Below, piece after piece: positions 17,459-25,924 of a stretch of 37,615 nt of DNA. The position numbers were made by a program, and so were the translations under genes. Each line of letters starts with the position of its first letter. Within the stretch, counting starts at the first letter, position 1. Origin of the DNA: Alphaproteobacteria bacterium (GTDB taxonomy: Bacteria; Pseudomonadota; Alphaproteobacteria; Sphingomonadales; Sphingomonadaceae); the NCBI GenBank assembly GCA_030430365.1, contig JAUIFP010000025.1, positions 1 to 37,615 on the forward strand, written 5' to 3'. Under the pieces are notes generated by a model. That model was not told where the DNA came from, ran no database searches, and saw only the letters and a program-made list of their open reading frames with translations.

Positions 17459-18237
17459 CAGTCGCTCTGCTCCCGGGCTAACCGATCGCTCGCTTCGCGC
17501 AAGCCCTGCGCATCGTCATAGAGTGCAAAACAGGTCGCGCCGGAGCCGGACATGCGCGCCAGCCAGGCATCGGTGCCGCTCAGCGCCGCCAGTACATCGG
17601 CGATTGGCGGACAGATCGAAGCCGCCGGAGCTTCAAGGTCGTTGCGCCCGGCCAGCGCAATTTCGCGGGCGCTGCCCTGCGGCATGGCGCCGCGATCCGC
17701 CCCGTCCCAGGCGGCGAAGACCGGCCCGGTAGACAGCGGAACACGCGGATTGACGAGCAGCACATGCGTGCCTGCCAGATCGCCGGGGCCCGGTTCCAGC
17801 TCGGTGCCCGTGCCTCTGCCGATGCAGGTTACGCTTTCCACGCAAGCGGGAACGTCCGCCCCCAGCTTCGCGGCCCGCGCGCGCCAGTCATCGGGCAGTC
17901 CATGCGCCTGCTCTACCAGACGGAACACCGCGCCCGCATCGGCGCTGCCCCCGCCCAGCCCGGCGGCGACCGGCAAGTTTTTTTCCAGCTCGATTTCCAG
18001 CCCGCCCGGCCGCGGCAGCGCGCCCAGCGCCTGCATCGCGATATTGGCGAAGGGATCGCTCAGCGCGCCCGCAAATTCACCGAAGACGCGCAATTCGTCC
18101 CGCTCGCCGCTGCGCGCGGAGAGGACATCGCCCGCATCGACGAAGGCGAACAGCGTCTCCAGCTCGTGATAGCCGTCGTCCCGCCGCCGCCGGACATGCA
18201 GGGCCAGATTGATCTTGGCGTAAGCGGTTTCGATCAT
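17431..18237 (-). CDS. ispE: 4-diphosphocytidyl-2-C-methyl-D-erythritol kinase
   Basis: GHMP-family kinase of the MEP isoprenoid pathway, phosphorylating CDP-ME. 268 residues. The N-terminus AYAKINLALHVRRRRDDGYHEL is diagnostic; the ATP loop is PVAAGLGGGSADAGAV, and MSGSGATCFALYD is the C-terminal GHMP motif. ATG 18237 gives the standard start (MIETAYAKINLAL); the longer frame to 18303 is not conserved-looking. It diverges from the permease gene. Confidence 0.96.
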   Translation of the reverse strand: MIETAYAKINLALHVRRRRDDGYHELETLFAFVDAGDVLSARSGERDELRVFGEFAGALSDPFANIAMQALGALPRPGGLEIELEKNLPVAAGLGGGSADAGAVFRLVEQAHGLPDDWRARAAKLGADVPACVESVTCIGRGTGTELEPGPGDLAGTHVLLVNPRVPLSTGPVFAAWDGADRGAMPQGSAREIALAGRNDLEAPAASICPPIADVLAALSGTDAWLARMSGSGATCFALYDDAQGLREASDRLAREQSDWWQMQGRIR

Positions 18238-18386
18238 GGGCCAGTAACGATCACGGGAAAGCCTTGCGGGACATCGCCTGCCCCTTAGCGGCAATTTCCC
18301 CACTTGTCCGCATCGCTATGGCGGCCAAGGGTCGGCATCTCGTCCTCCTGTGGGAACATCTCATCCGATCGCCCGCTTACCAAGGG

Positions 18387-19598
18387 ATGGATGGATTTCT
18401 TTCCCTGTGGTCCGAAGCTGCGCATACGACGCTCGGGCTCTTCTGGATGGCATTCTGGGCATTCGGCTTCGGCTATCTCATTTCCTCCATGATCCAGGTG
18501 TTCGTGACGCGCGAACGCATGAGGCAGTCGATGGGCGAGGCGGGCCCGAAAAGCGTCGCGCTGGGCACCGGCTTCGGCTTCATCTCCTCTTCCTGTTCCT
18601 TCGCGGCGCTGGCGACAACGCGTTCGCTCTTCACCAAGGGAGCGGGCTTCATCCCCTCGCTCGCCTTCCTGCTCGCCTCCACCAATCTGGTGATCGAGCT
18701 GGGCATCGTGATTTCCATCTTCCTGACCTGGCAATTCGTGGTCGGAGAATATGTCGGCGGAATCCTGCTGATCCTGCTGATGTGGCTGATCGTGCGGCTG
18801 ACCCGGCCGAAGCGACTGATCGAGCAGGCCCGCGAACATGCGCGGGAGGCCGCGGGCGAGGATGAGGACGGCGAAGTACCGGACTGGCGCAAGCTTATCA
18901 CGAGCCGCGAAGGCTGGCAGCAGGTCGCCAACCGCTATGTGATGGAATGGCGGATGGTATGGAAAGACGTGACGGTGGGCTTCACCGTCGCCGGGATCAT
19001 TGCCGCCTTCGTTCCAAAGAGCTTCTTCGAAGCGCTGTTTGCCGGTTCCGGCCAGGGGAGCGATCCGTCCTTCTGGGAATTGCTGCTGCAGGCGCTGGTG
19101 GGCCCCGTGGCGGCCTTCTTCACCTTTATCGGATCCATGGGGAATATCCCGCTGGCGGCCGTGCTGTTCTCGAACGGGGTGAGCTTTGCCGGGATCATGG
19201 CCTTCATCTTTTCCGACCTGGTGGTGTTCCCGGTGCTGCGCATCCAGGCCAAATATTACGGCTGGAAAATGGCGCTTTATATTCTTGCCGTGTTCCTGGC
19301 GATCCTCGTCGCGGCCTCGCTCATCCTGCATTACGGTTTTGCGATGGCCGGGCTGCTGCCCTCTTCGGCCAATGCCTCCAGCGTGACCGATCAGGAATTC
19401 TTCGCGGTCGATTACACGCTGTTCTTCAATCTCGCCTTTGCCGGCCTTAGCGCGGCCTTCCTGGTGTGGAAGGCGCGTACTGCAGGCTTCATGGGCAGCG
19501 ACACGGATAGCTGGGGGGAGAATATTCTGCGCATCCTGGCAATCGCTGCCTTCGCCTGGCTGGCGGGCGGGCTCGGCCTTGCGCTCTTCGCCGGATAG
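18387..19598 (+). CDS. ArsP-like permease (COG0701 type)
   Basis: A 403-residue multi-pass inner-membrane protein with about eight hydrophobic segments and a charged cytosolic loop (EHAREAAGEDEDGEVPDW) splitting two halves. It carries the family's conserved Cys (Cys70 in FISSSCSFAAL) and GSMGNIPLAAVL in the second half. ArsP relatives export trivalent organoarsenicals; others are uncharacterised, so the substrate here is unknown. No ars genes are nearby. Start uncertain: ATG 18387 begins just before the first membrane helix; ATG 18318 and TTG 18264 are in frame upstream; none has a good ribosome site. Confidence 0.8.
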   Translation: MDGFLSLWSEAAHTTLGLFWMAFWAFGFGYLISSMIQVFVTRERMRQSMGEAGPKSVALGTGFGFISSSCSFAALATTRSLFTKGAGFIPSLAFLLASTNLVIELGIVISIFLTWQFVVGEYVGGILLILLMWLIVRLTRPKRLIEQAREHAREAAGEDEDGEVPDWRKLITSREGWQQVANRYVMEWRMVWKDVTVGFTVAGIIAAFVPKSFFEALFAGSGQGSDPSFWELLLQALVGPVAAFFTFIGSMGNIPLAAVLFSNGVSFAGIMAFIFSDLVVFPVLRIQAKYYGWKMALYILAVFLAILVAASLILHYGFAMAGLLPSSANASSVTDQEFFAVDYTLFFNLAFAGLSAAFLVWKARTAGFMGSDTDSWGENILRILAIAAFAWLAGGLGLALFAG

Positions 19599-19602
19599 AA
19601 GC

Positions 19603-21012
19603 CTAGGAAGTCAGAACGTCGGAATCGGATTTGGCGCGTTCGGCCTCGAAAACCCATTCGCGCGCGACCTCTTCCTCGCGCGAAATCTTGCCTCCGGCGA
19701 AACGGTCCATCACCACGCAGGCCACCAGATCGCCCGTGACGTTCATCACGCAACGTATGCGTTCCAGCACCTGGTCGAGCCCGATGATCAGCATCAGCCC
19801 GCCCAGCGGGATCCCCGCGGCGGCCAGCACGCCCGATAGCACCATGATCCCCACGCCCGGCGCGGCAGGGGCGCCGATTGAAGCGCCCAGCGACGTCAGC
19901 ATCACGGCGATCAGCGCAGGCGGCTGCAGGTCGATCCCGAAGAGCTGCGCCATGAAGATCGTGGCGATCCCGTGATAGCAGGCCGTGCCGCCCATATTCA
20001 TCGTCGCGCCCAGCGGGATCACGATCTGCGCGGTCGACGGGCGGACCTTCAGATTGTCCTCCGCCACGCGCACCGAAACCGGCATGGTCGCCGCCGAGGA
20101 ATCGGTCGAAAAGGCCAGCAACTGGGCGTCGCGTATATGCCCCAGGAAGCGCAGCGGATTGCGCCGCCCGATCAGCGATACGATCGCGAGATAAAGACCC
20201 AGCAATAGCATCAAGGCGGCGACAACGCTGGCGGCATAGACACCCACGCCCACCAGCACGCCCGGCCCGGTCTGCATCATCGCCCGCGCCAGCAGGCCGA
20301 AAACCGCGATGGGGGCGAAACGCATGACGAAGGAAACGACGCTCATCGAAACCTGCTGGATCGATCCCATCAGGTCCAGCAGCGGCTTGGCGCTTTCCGG
20401 CGCCATGGAGATCAGCGCCACGCCCAACACGACGCCCAGCACTACGATCTGCAGCAATTCGCCTTCCACGATCGCGCTCAGCGGGTTTTGCGGCAGCACC
20501 GAAACGATCGCCTGGGGCAGCGATGCCATTCCGATCCCGTCTGTCTCCATCGGTTCGATATCCGGCGGCGCGCCGCCCGAAAGCGCCTGCCCCACGCCGG
20601 GATCGACATAGAGGCCCGGCTGCACCAGATATCCCACCATCAGGCCCAGCGCGATCGCCAGCAGCGTCGTCCCCACGAAATAGATGGCAAGGCCGATACC
20701 GGTATTGCGCAGCTGATTGGCATCACCGCTGGCCGCAATGCCGCGCACGACGGAGGCGATCACCAGCGGCACGATCACCATCTTGATCGTCACCAGGAAG
20801 AGCTCGCCCGGCAGAGATATCCAGTTGCCGATCACTTCGGAATTGGCGGGCGAAACCCATCCGGAAGAAGGGGCCAGCGCAATGCCGGCCGCGACGCCCA
20901 GCACCATTCCGATCAGAATCTGCACCCACAGGCGCGTTTCGATGAGTTTGCGCAGATCCTTGGTCAGCAGCTTGATGCTGCGCGGATGGAGGCTTTCCAG
21001 CGAACGCGACAT
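19603..21012 (-). CDS. Dicarboxylate/amino-acid:cation symporter (DAACS family)
   Basis: A 469-residue GltPh/DctA-type transporter that imports C4-dicarboxylates or acidic amino acids with H+ or Na+. Signature segments: the serine-rich hairpin AFSTDSSAATMPVSV, NMGGTACYHGIATIFMAQLFGIDL (TM7 NMxGTA) and SLGASIGAPAAPGVGIMVLSGVL (hairpin 2). A positively charged N-terminus precedes the first helix (WVQILIGMVLGVAAGIAL). ATG 21012 chosen; the longer frame begins in the divergent promoter region. Substrate cannot be read from the sequence. Its stop is 5 nt from the convergent permease stop. Confidence 0.93.
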   Translation of the reverse strand: MSRSLESLHPRSIKLLTKDLRKLIETRLWVQILIGMVLGVAAGIALAPSSGWVSPANSEVIGNWISLPGELFLVTIKMVIVPLVIASVVRGIAASGDANQLRNTGIGLAIYFVGTTLLAIALGLMVGYLVQPGLYVDPGVGQALSGGAPPDIEPMETDGIGMASLPQAIVSVLPQNPLSAIVEGELLQIVVLGVVLGVALISMAPESAKPLLDLMGSIQQVSMSVVSFVMRFAPIAVFGLLARAMMQTGPGVLVGVGVYAASVVAALMLLLGLYLAIVSLIGRRNPLRFLGHIRDAQLLAFSTDSSAATMPVSVRVAEDNLKVRPSTAQIVIPLGATMNMGGTACYHGIATIFMAQLFGIDLQPPALIAVMLTSLGASIGAPAAPGVGIMVLSGVLAAAGIPLGGLMLIIGLDQVLERIRCVMNVTGDLVACVVMDRFAGGKISREEEVAREWVFEAERAKSDSDVLTS

Positions 21013-21364
21013 GGCCCGGCGGTTAGTGACAATTTTCGCCCAATTCCGCAACGGGCGGGAAGCACCTTATGGGCCCTGCCGCCTGCGCCCCGGCACCATC
21101 CTCAACGGTTCGTCGCAGCCTGATCGCAACGGTTCGTCGCAAACTGCACTCGGATTGGCTCTGTATGGTTAATTTTAGGTGGAACCGTTCGCGTGCCGGT
21201 GTGTTTGGCATCCACGCGGGCATTCGCGTACCGCGAGTCTAGTAGGTATTTTTTCCAAGCGAGATATTGGGGGTTCTGACAGCCGGACATACCATAATAT
21301 GGGAGTTCTCGGGATTAGTCGCGAACGCGCACAGCTCGCCGATGAAGCTTGAAGGAGCATTATA
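21013..21364. promoter_or_regulatory. Divergent intergenic region, symporter/OmpA-family gene
   Basis: 352 nt without a gene. It holds a 15-nt tandem repeat (listed separately), an AT-rich stretch near 21165-21180, a T-run at 21249-21254 and an AT-rich segment CATAATAT (21293-21300) that could be a -10 region. A CTGACA at 21276 is spaced too closely to it to make a normal promoter. The OmpA-family ribosome site GAAGGAG is at its end. Confidence 0.5.
21103..21141. repeat. Tandem 15-nt repeat, possible operator
   Basis: CAACGGTTCGTCGCA occurs exactly at 21103-21117 and 21127-21141, a 24-nt period (about two helical turns). It lies about 90 nt upstream of the symporter start and 225 nt upstream of the OmpA-family start. 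The spacing suits a regulator bound on one DNA face; no regulator is identified. Confidence 0.55.
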
Positions 21365-22291
21365 ATGAGTGTCGTTTCCAAGAGGATGAAAGCCCTCTGC
21401 CTGTTTACAATCGTTTCCCTGCCGATGTCGGCGGGCCTGTCGGCTCAGGAACTGCAGCCGGCCGCAGCAACCGGAGCCGAAGACGGCGAAGTCATGACCA
21501 CCGTGCTCGGCAATCCGCCGGCCGACCTTTCCGGCATGACCGAAGGCCCCGAAATCGAAGGCTTCATTGCCGCACGCGACGATTACCGTCTGAACGTCAT
21601 GAGCGATGCAGGCGCCAGCAATGTCGTGCTCGTCAGCGAAGGCACCGAAATCAAGGGCACTGGCGGCTTCCTGGGCCTCGGCCGCAAGACACTGGCAGAC
21701 GACGCGCTGCTGAACGGCCTGCCGGTTACCATCAAGACGGTGCAGTGGCGCAGCGGCCTGGTGGCCAGCGAGATCAAGTTCAAGACGGACGATCTCGAAA
21801 CCGCGCAGATGATCCGCAGCGGCACGTCGCAGCGCTTCTCCCAGAATGAAGAAGCGATCAGCAAGAACGCGGCAGCGGCAGAAGCCCTGCGCGGCCGGAT
21901 GGCCGATATCGACAAGTACAATGTCATGGGCACCACCAATGTCTATTTCGACAGCGGCAAGTGGAACCTTTCGCCGGCAGCCGAGACCGAGCTGTGCGCG
22001 ATCGCCCAGGAAGCCGACGCGATGGAAAATGCCCTGATGCTGGTGGTCGGCTACACCGACTCCGATGGCAGCCAGGACTACAACCAGGTGCTGAGCGAAC
22101 GCCGCGCCGGGCGCGTGGTCAACTATCTGCAGCAGGCCTGCGGCTGGAAGCCCTATCGCATGCTGACCCCCACCGGCATGTCTGAATCGCAGCCTGTGGC
22201 AACCAACGATACGAACCAGGGCAAGGCCGAAAACCGCCGCGTCTCGGTGAACATCCTGGTCAGCAAGGCTCTCGAAGAATCGGATTCCTAA
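21365..22291 (+). CDS. OmpA family protein with N-terminal beta domain (copy 1)
   Basis: A 308-residue secreted envelope protein. It has a signal peptide (about 1-27, ending LSAQ), then a ~110-residue domain (GPEIEGFIAARDDYRLNVM ... LNGLPVTIKTV) that looks like a small OB/DUF5666-type beta fold, an alpha linker, and a C-terminal OmpA peptidoglycan-binding domain (TNVYFDSGKWNLSP, VGYTDSDGS, LSERRAGRVVNYL, ENRRVSVNI) with the Asp and Arg used for diaminopimelate binding. No 8-stranded barrel is present, so it is not classical OmpA. Ribosome site GAAGGAG precedes ATG 21365, and a strong terminator follows, so it is monocistronic. A paralogue lies at 29658-30590. Confidence 0.9.
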   Translation: MSVVSKRMKALCLFTIVSLPMSAGLSAQELQPAAATGAEDGEVMTTVLGNPPADLSGMTEGPEIEGFIAARDDYRLNVMSDAGASNVVLVSEGTEIKGTGGFLGLGRKTLADDALLNGLPVTIKTVQWRSGLVASEIKFKTDDLETAQMIRSGTSQRFSQNEEAISKNAAAAEALRGRMADIDKYNVMGTTNVYFDSGKWNLSPAAETELCAIAQEADAMENALMLVVGYTDSDGSQDYNQVLSERRAGRVVNYLQQACGWKPYRMLTPTGMSESQPVATNDTNQGKAENRRVSVNILVSKALEESDS

Positions 22292-22325
22292 GACCTTAGG
22301 AACCTGAGACTTTCAGTCTTCGAAG

Positions 22326-22360
22326 GGGGTGGGCTCGCCTGATCGGGCCCACCCCTTTTT
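22326..22360 (+). terminator. Rho-independent terminator
   Basis: Perfect 9-bp stem GGGGTGGGC (22326-22334) / GCCCACCCC (22347-22355) with a 12-nt loop, followed directly by TTTTT (22356-22360). It ends the OmpA-family transcript and is the clearest terminator in the window. Confidence 0.9.
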
Positions 22361-22379
22361 CGTGCCCGGGATCAATGCA

Positions 22380-22408
22380 GCCGCCCGCCTGTCAGGCGGA
22401 GGGGCGGC
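22380..22408 (-). terminator. Hairpin after the 7-TM protein gene
   Basis: GCCGCCC (22380-22386) pairs with GGGCGGC (22402-22408) and GCCT (22387-22390) with AGGC (22394-22397), giving an 11-bp stem with a 4-nt bulge. It lies 11 nt beyond the stop of the minus-strand gene but has no T-tract, so it may slow or protect a transcript end. Confidence 0.45.
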
Positions 22409-22418
22409 ACCGCGATCA

Positions 22419-23138
22419 TCACCCCTGCAAGCCGGCGGTGAAGGCGGTCACCGGCGCCAAGGATGCGGCCACGAAGGTCAGCGAAATCCAGGCCACCAGA
22501 GCGCCCGCGCCCCAGAAATAGGCGGGATGCACGGCGCCGCGCTCTTTCCGGTCGAACAGCATGCCAGCGGCGAAAAAGCCCAGCAGGATGAGCATGACCA
22601 GCCACATTCCCCGCTGATCGAACAATATCGGCAGCACCAGGCGAGCCACCGCTACTGCGATCAGATTGATCATCGCGCCCAGCATCAGCCTCTTGTGCCA
22701 GTCCGAATGCGCGCGCAGGCGCAGCGCGGCCACGAACAGGCCTGCGAAGGCCACCAGATTGAGCCAGTCCATCATCAGGAAGAAGCTCGGCTGGAAGAAG
22801 GGCGGTACGCGGCCCGTCTGCACGACCATCGCCGCGCCCCAGAAGCCGTATAGCGTGATCCACAGGGCCCAGACCGCGGCAATGGGCCCGAGCTTTCGAT
22901 GCACGGCCACATGGCCGCGATAGATCAGCGCGTTCTGCGTCAGATAAAGTCCGACCCAGACCGTCATGGAAACGGCGTGAACATGTATCCACAAGGGCGC
23001 GTTGAAACTGGACGCCCCGATCGCGAAGAAAAACCCGAACCCCGCCACCACCGCGGCAAGGATGGCCAAAGCCATGTAGAAAAAGAATGCGCGCTCTTTC
23101 TGGAGCGGCGTCATGTCATGCGCAGCAAGACTCGCCAT
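22419..23138 (-). CDS. Seven-TM membrane protein of unknown function
   Basis: A 239-residue protein with seven hydrophobic segments (about 15-39, 48-73, 81-107, 115-140, 150-174, 178-197, 208-236). Histidines near membrane borders (PLWIHVHAVSMTVW, VHRKLG, SDWHKRLM, HPAYFW) recall heme- or metal-binding membrane families such as DUF2306 or cytochrome-b561-like proteins, but I cannot assign it. ATG 23138 has GGGGGAG seven nt upstream and is preferred over the longer frame to 23195. It is separated by ~80 nt from the oxidoreductase gene on the same strand. Confidence 0.75.
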   Translation of the reverse strand: MASLAAHDMTPLQKERAFFFYMALAILAAVVAGFGFFFAIGASSFNAPLWIHVHAVSMTVWVGLYLTQNALIYRGHVAVHRKLGPIAAVWALWITLYGFWGAAMVVQTGRVPPFFQPSFFLMMDWLNLVAFAGLFVAALRLRAHSDWHKRLMLGAMINLIAVAVARLVLPILFDQRGMWLVMLILLGFFAAGMLFDRKERGAVHPAYFWGAGALVAWISLTFVAASLAPVTAFTAGLQG

Positions 23139-23221
23139 TTTATATCTCCCCCAACAACCCGGGAGGGAGTTTCTCCGCAAAGCGACTGAAGTCAATCTGG
23201 TTTGCGCGCAGGCAGGCGGCC

Positions 23222-24184
23222 TTACGGAAGCAGCACGATCCGGCCGAAGGGATGGCCTTCTTCGGCATGGCGGTGGGCCGCCGCAGCCTCTGCCAGGGGA
23301 AAGACCCGGTCGATCGGCATCGAAAGGCGGCCTGCAGCCAGATCCGCGAATAACTCCGCGATCAGCCGGTGGATGCGCGCAGTATGCAGTTCCCGGCCGA
23401 AGAACGCGCTGAGTACGGCCAGGCTCTTGGGCGCGATATCGCCAAAGGCGAACTCGCTGCCTGTCCCGCTCGCGCCGCCCACCGCGACGAGGCGCCCGCG
23501 ATAGCGCAAGGCCTGCAGCAGGGGCTTCAAAGAGCCGCCACCTGCCAGATCGACCACCAGATCGACGCCGGCGCCCTCCGTCAGCTCCAGCGCGCGCAAG
23601 GCGATATCTTCCTGCCGGTAGTCTATGCCATGGGCTGCCCCGAAGCCGCGCAACCGCTCGATCCGTTCGTCCGAGGAAGCGGTCGCAATCACGCGCGCGC
23701 CCGCCCTGTGTGCCAATTGTACGGCGGCGAGGCCGACGCCGCCCGCCGCGCCCTGGATCAACACCGTTTCCCCGGCTTCGAGCTTGCCGAACTCGAACAA
23801 AGCGTCATGCGCTGTGCCGAAGGAAATCAGCCCGGCGGCGGCCAGCTGAATGTCGAGCGCATCGGGCACGGGAAAGGCGAAAGCGGCAGGGACGGCAAAC
23901 AGCTCTGCATGCGATCCTTGCCAATTGAAGCAGGCCACGCATTGCCCCACTGCAAGATCGGTAACGCCGGGACCAAGCGCTTCGACCACGCCCGCGGCGG
24001 CATAACCCCCGACATAAGGCGAATGCGGTGGGGGATTCTTCCGCCGGGCAAGAACGTCCCCGCCCTCCAGGCTGACGGCCTGAACCCGGACCAGCACGTC
24101 CCCTTCCCCGGCTTCGGGATCGGGAAGCTCGCCATAGGTCAAGACATCGGGATTGCCGTTGATGCTGTAGAAAGCGGCTTTCAT
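23222..24184 (-). CDS. Zinc-type alcohol dehydrogenase-like / NADPH:quinone oxidoreductase
   Basis: A 320-residue medium-chain dehydrogenase/reductase of the QOR type. It has an N-terminal GroES-like domain (GELPDPEAGEGDVLVRVQAVSLEGGD) and a Rossmann domain with the nucleotide motif IQGAAGGVGLAAVQLAH. The structural zinc cysteines are absent, so it is probably a zinc-free NADPH-dependent quinone or enone reductase. ATG 24184 lies 2 nt after the ETF-QO stop, so the two are co-transcribed and probably coupled. Substrate unknown. Confidence 0.88.
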   Translation of the reverse strand: MKAAFYSINGNPDVLTYGELPDPEAGEGDVLVRVQAVSLEGGDVLARRKNPPPHSPYVGGYAAAGVVEALGPGVTDLAVGQCVACFNWQGSHAELFAVPAAFAFPVPDALDIQLAAAGLISFGTAHDALFEFGKLEAGETVLIQGAAGGVGLAAVQLAHRAGARVIATASSDERIERLRGFGAAHGIDYRQEDIALRALELTEGAGVDLVVDLAGGGSLKPLLQALRYRGRLVAVGGASGTGSEFAFGDIAPKSLAVLSAFFGRELHTARIHRLIAELFADLAAGRLSMPIDRVFPLAEAAAAHRHAEEGHPFGRIVLLP

Positions 24185-24186
24185 CG

Positions 24187-25833
24187 TCACATATTCGGGT
24201 AATTCGGCCCGCCGCCGCCTTCGGGCGTCACCCATTCGATATTCTGCGTCGGGTCCTTGATATCGCAGGTCTTGCAGTGGACGCAGTTCTGCGCGTTGAT
24301 CACCAGCTTGGGATCGCCTTCTTCCAGCCCCACGAACTCATAGACGCCCGCCGGGCAATAGCGTGCTTCCGGCCCGGCATAGAGCGGCAGGTTGATCTCG
24401 GTCGGCACGGCCGGATCTTTCAGCAGCAGATGGCCGGGCTGATCCTCTTCGTGATTGGTACCGGAGAGATAGACGGAGGACAGCCGGTCGAAGCTGAGCA
24501 CGCCGTCGGGCTTGGGATAGTCGATCGGCTTGAAGTGATCGGCCCGCTCGGTCTCCGAAGCGTCGGTATGATGCGCCATAGTGATCGGCAGGCCGATCTT
24601 CCAGGTGCGCATCCACATATCGATCCCGGCCAGCAGCGTGCCCAGCGTGCCGCCGAAACGGGCGACGGCGGGCTGCGCGTTCTTCACCAGCTCCAGCTCT
24701 TCGGCGATCCAGCTTGAACGCAGCACGGCGCCGTAGCCGGTAACGTCGTCATTCTTGCGGCCCGCCTGCAGCGCTTCCGCCACGGCATCGGCGGCGAGCA
24801 TCCCGCTCTTCATCGCGGTATGGCTGCCCTTGATCCGCGGAACATTGACGAAGCCGGCCGCGCAGCCGATCAGCGCGCCGCCGGGGAAGCTCAGTTCCGG
24901 CACGGATTGCCATCCGCCTTCATTGATCGCCCTTGCGCCGTAGGAAACGCGCTTGCCGCCTTCCAGCACCGCCGCGATTTCCGGATGGTGCTTCCAGCGC
25001 TGGAACTCCTGATAGGGGCTGACATAGGGATTGGCGTAATCGAGCGCGGTCACGAAGCCCAACGCCACCTGCCCGTTCGCCTGGTGGTAGAGGAAACCCC
25101 CGCCCCAGCTGCCGCTTTCCGACAGGGGCCAGCCCTGCGTGTGGATCACCCGGCCGGGCACATGCTTTTCGGGCGAGATGTCCCACAATTCCTTGACGCC
25201 CAGCCCGTAAATCTGCGGCTGGCAATCTTCCTCCAGGCGGTATTTCGCCTTCAGCCGCTTGGTCAGATGGCCGCGTGCGCCCTCTGCAAACAGCGTATAT
25301 TTGGCATGCAGTTCCATCCCCGGCTGATAGTCCGGCTTGTGGCTGCCATCCTTGGCGATGCCCATATCCTGCGTGGCGACGCCCATTACGGCGTCTTTTT
25401 CATCGAACAGCACTTCGGCGGCCGGAAAGCCGGGGAATATCTCCACCCCCAGCGCTTCGGCCTTTTCGGCCAGCCAGCGGCACAGATTGCCGAGCGAGCC
25501 GGTATAACACCCCTCATTGCTCATCAGCGGGGGCATCATCGCCTGCGGCAGCGCGGTCTTCCCATTGCGCGATAGCGTCCAGTGCCAATTGTCCGTCACC
25601 GGCACTTCGGCCATCGGGCAGCCATCATCGCGCCAGTCCGGCAGCAGCTCGTCCAGCGCACGGGGATCGAACACCGCGCCCGAAAGGATATGCGCGCCGA
25701 CTTCGGAACCCTTTTCCAGGATGCAGACGGTGGTTTCCGCGCTGGCCTGTTTCAGGCGGATCGCAGCGGCAAGCCCCGCCACGCCGGCCCCTACGATGAC
25801 CACATCGTAAGGCATGGATTCCCGTTCACTCAT
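24187..25833 (-). CDS. etfD: Electron transfer flavoprotein-ubiquinone oxidoreductase
   Basis: A 548-residue membrane-associated flavo/Fe-S enzyme that moves electrons from ETF (fatty-acid and amino-acid oxidation) to ubiquinone. FAD site VVIVGAGVAGLAAAIRL near the N-terminus; GAHILSGAVFDPRALDELLP and GGWQSVPELSFPGGALIGCAAG are family hallmarks. The C-terminal ferredoxin-like [4Fe-4S] module includes CPAGVYEF and NCVHCKTCDIKDPTQNIEW, ending PNYPNM. I chose ATG 25833; GTG 25842 and ATG 25815 are alternatives. Divergent from the UDG-like gene. Confidence 0.95.
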   Translation of the reverse strand: MSERESMPYDVVIVGAGVAGLAAAIRLKQASAETTVCILEKGSEVGAHILSGAVFDPRALDELLPDWRDDGCPMAEVPVTDNWHWTLSRNGKTALPQAMMPPLMSNEGCYTGSLGNLCRWLAEKAEALGVEIFPGFPAAEVLFDEKDAVMGVATQDMGIAKDGSHKPDYQPGMELHAKYTLFAEGARGHLTKRLKAKYRLEEDCQPQIYGLGVKELWDISPEKHVPGRVIHTQGWPLSESGSWGGGFLYHQANGQVALGFVTALDYANPYVSPYQEFQRWKHHPEIAAVLEGGKRVSYGARAINEGGWQSVPELSFPGGALIGCAAGFVNVPRIKGSHTAMKSGMLAADAVAEALQAGRKNDDVTGYGAVLRSSWIAEELELVKNAQPAVARFGGTLGTLLAGIDMWMRTWKIGLPITMAHHTDASETERADHFKPIDYPKPDGVLSFDRLSSVYLSGTNHEEDQPGHLLLKDPAVPTEINLPLYAGPEARYCPAGVYEFVGLEEGDPKLVINAQNCVHCKTCDIKDPTQNIEWVTPEGGGGPNYPNM

Positions 25834-25924
25834 TACCTGCACGCCCCGATTTCAGATGCTTGTGTTCTATACATGGATGAGACTTGATTGCTTGGCGCAG
25901 TCAGGTCAAGACTTCCTTGGATAC

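Noticed and set aside
21276-21298. CTGACA / CATAAT as the OmpA-family promoter
   Set aside because: The hexamers are only 11 nt apart, too close for a sigma70 promoter.
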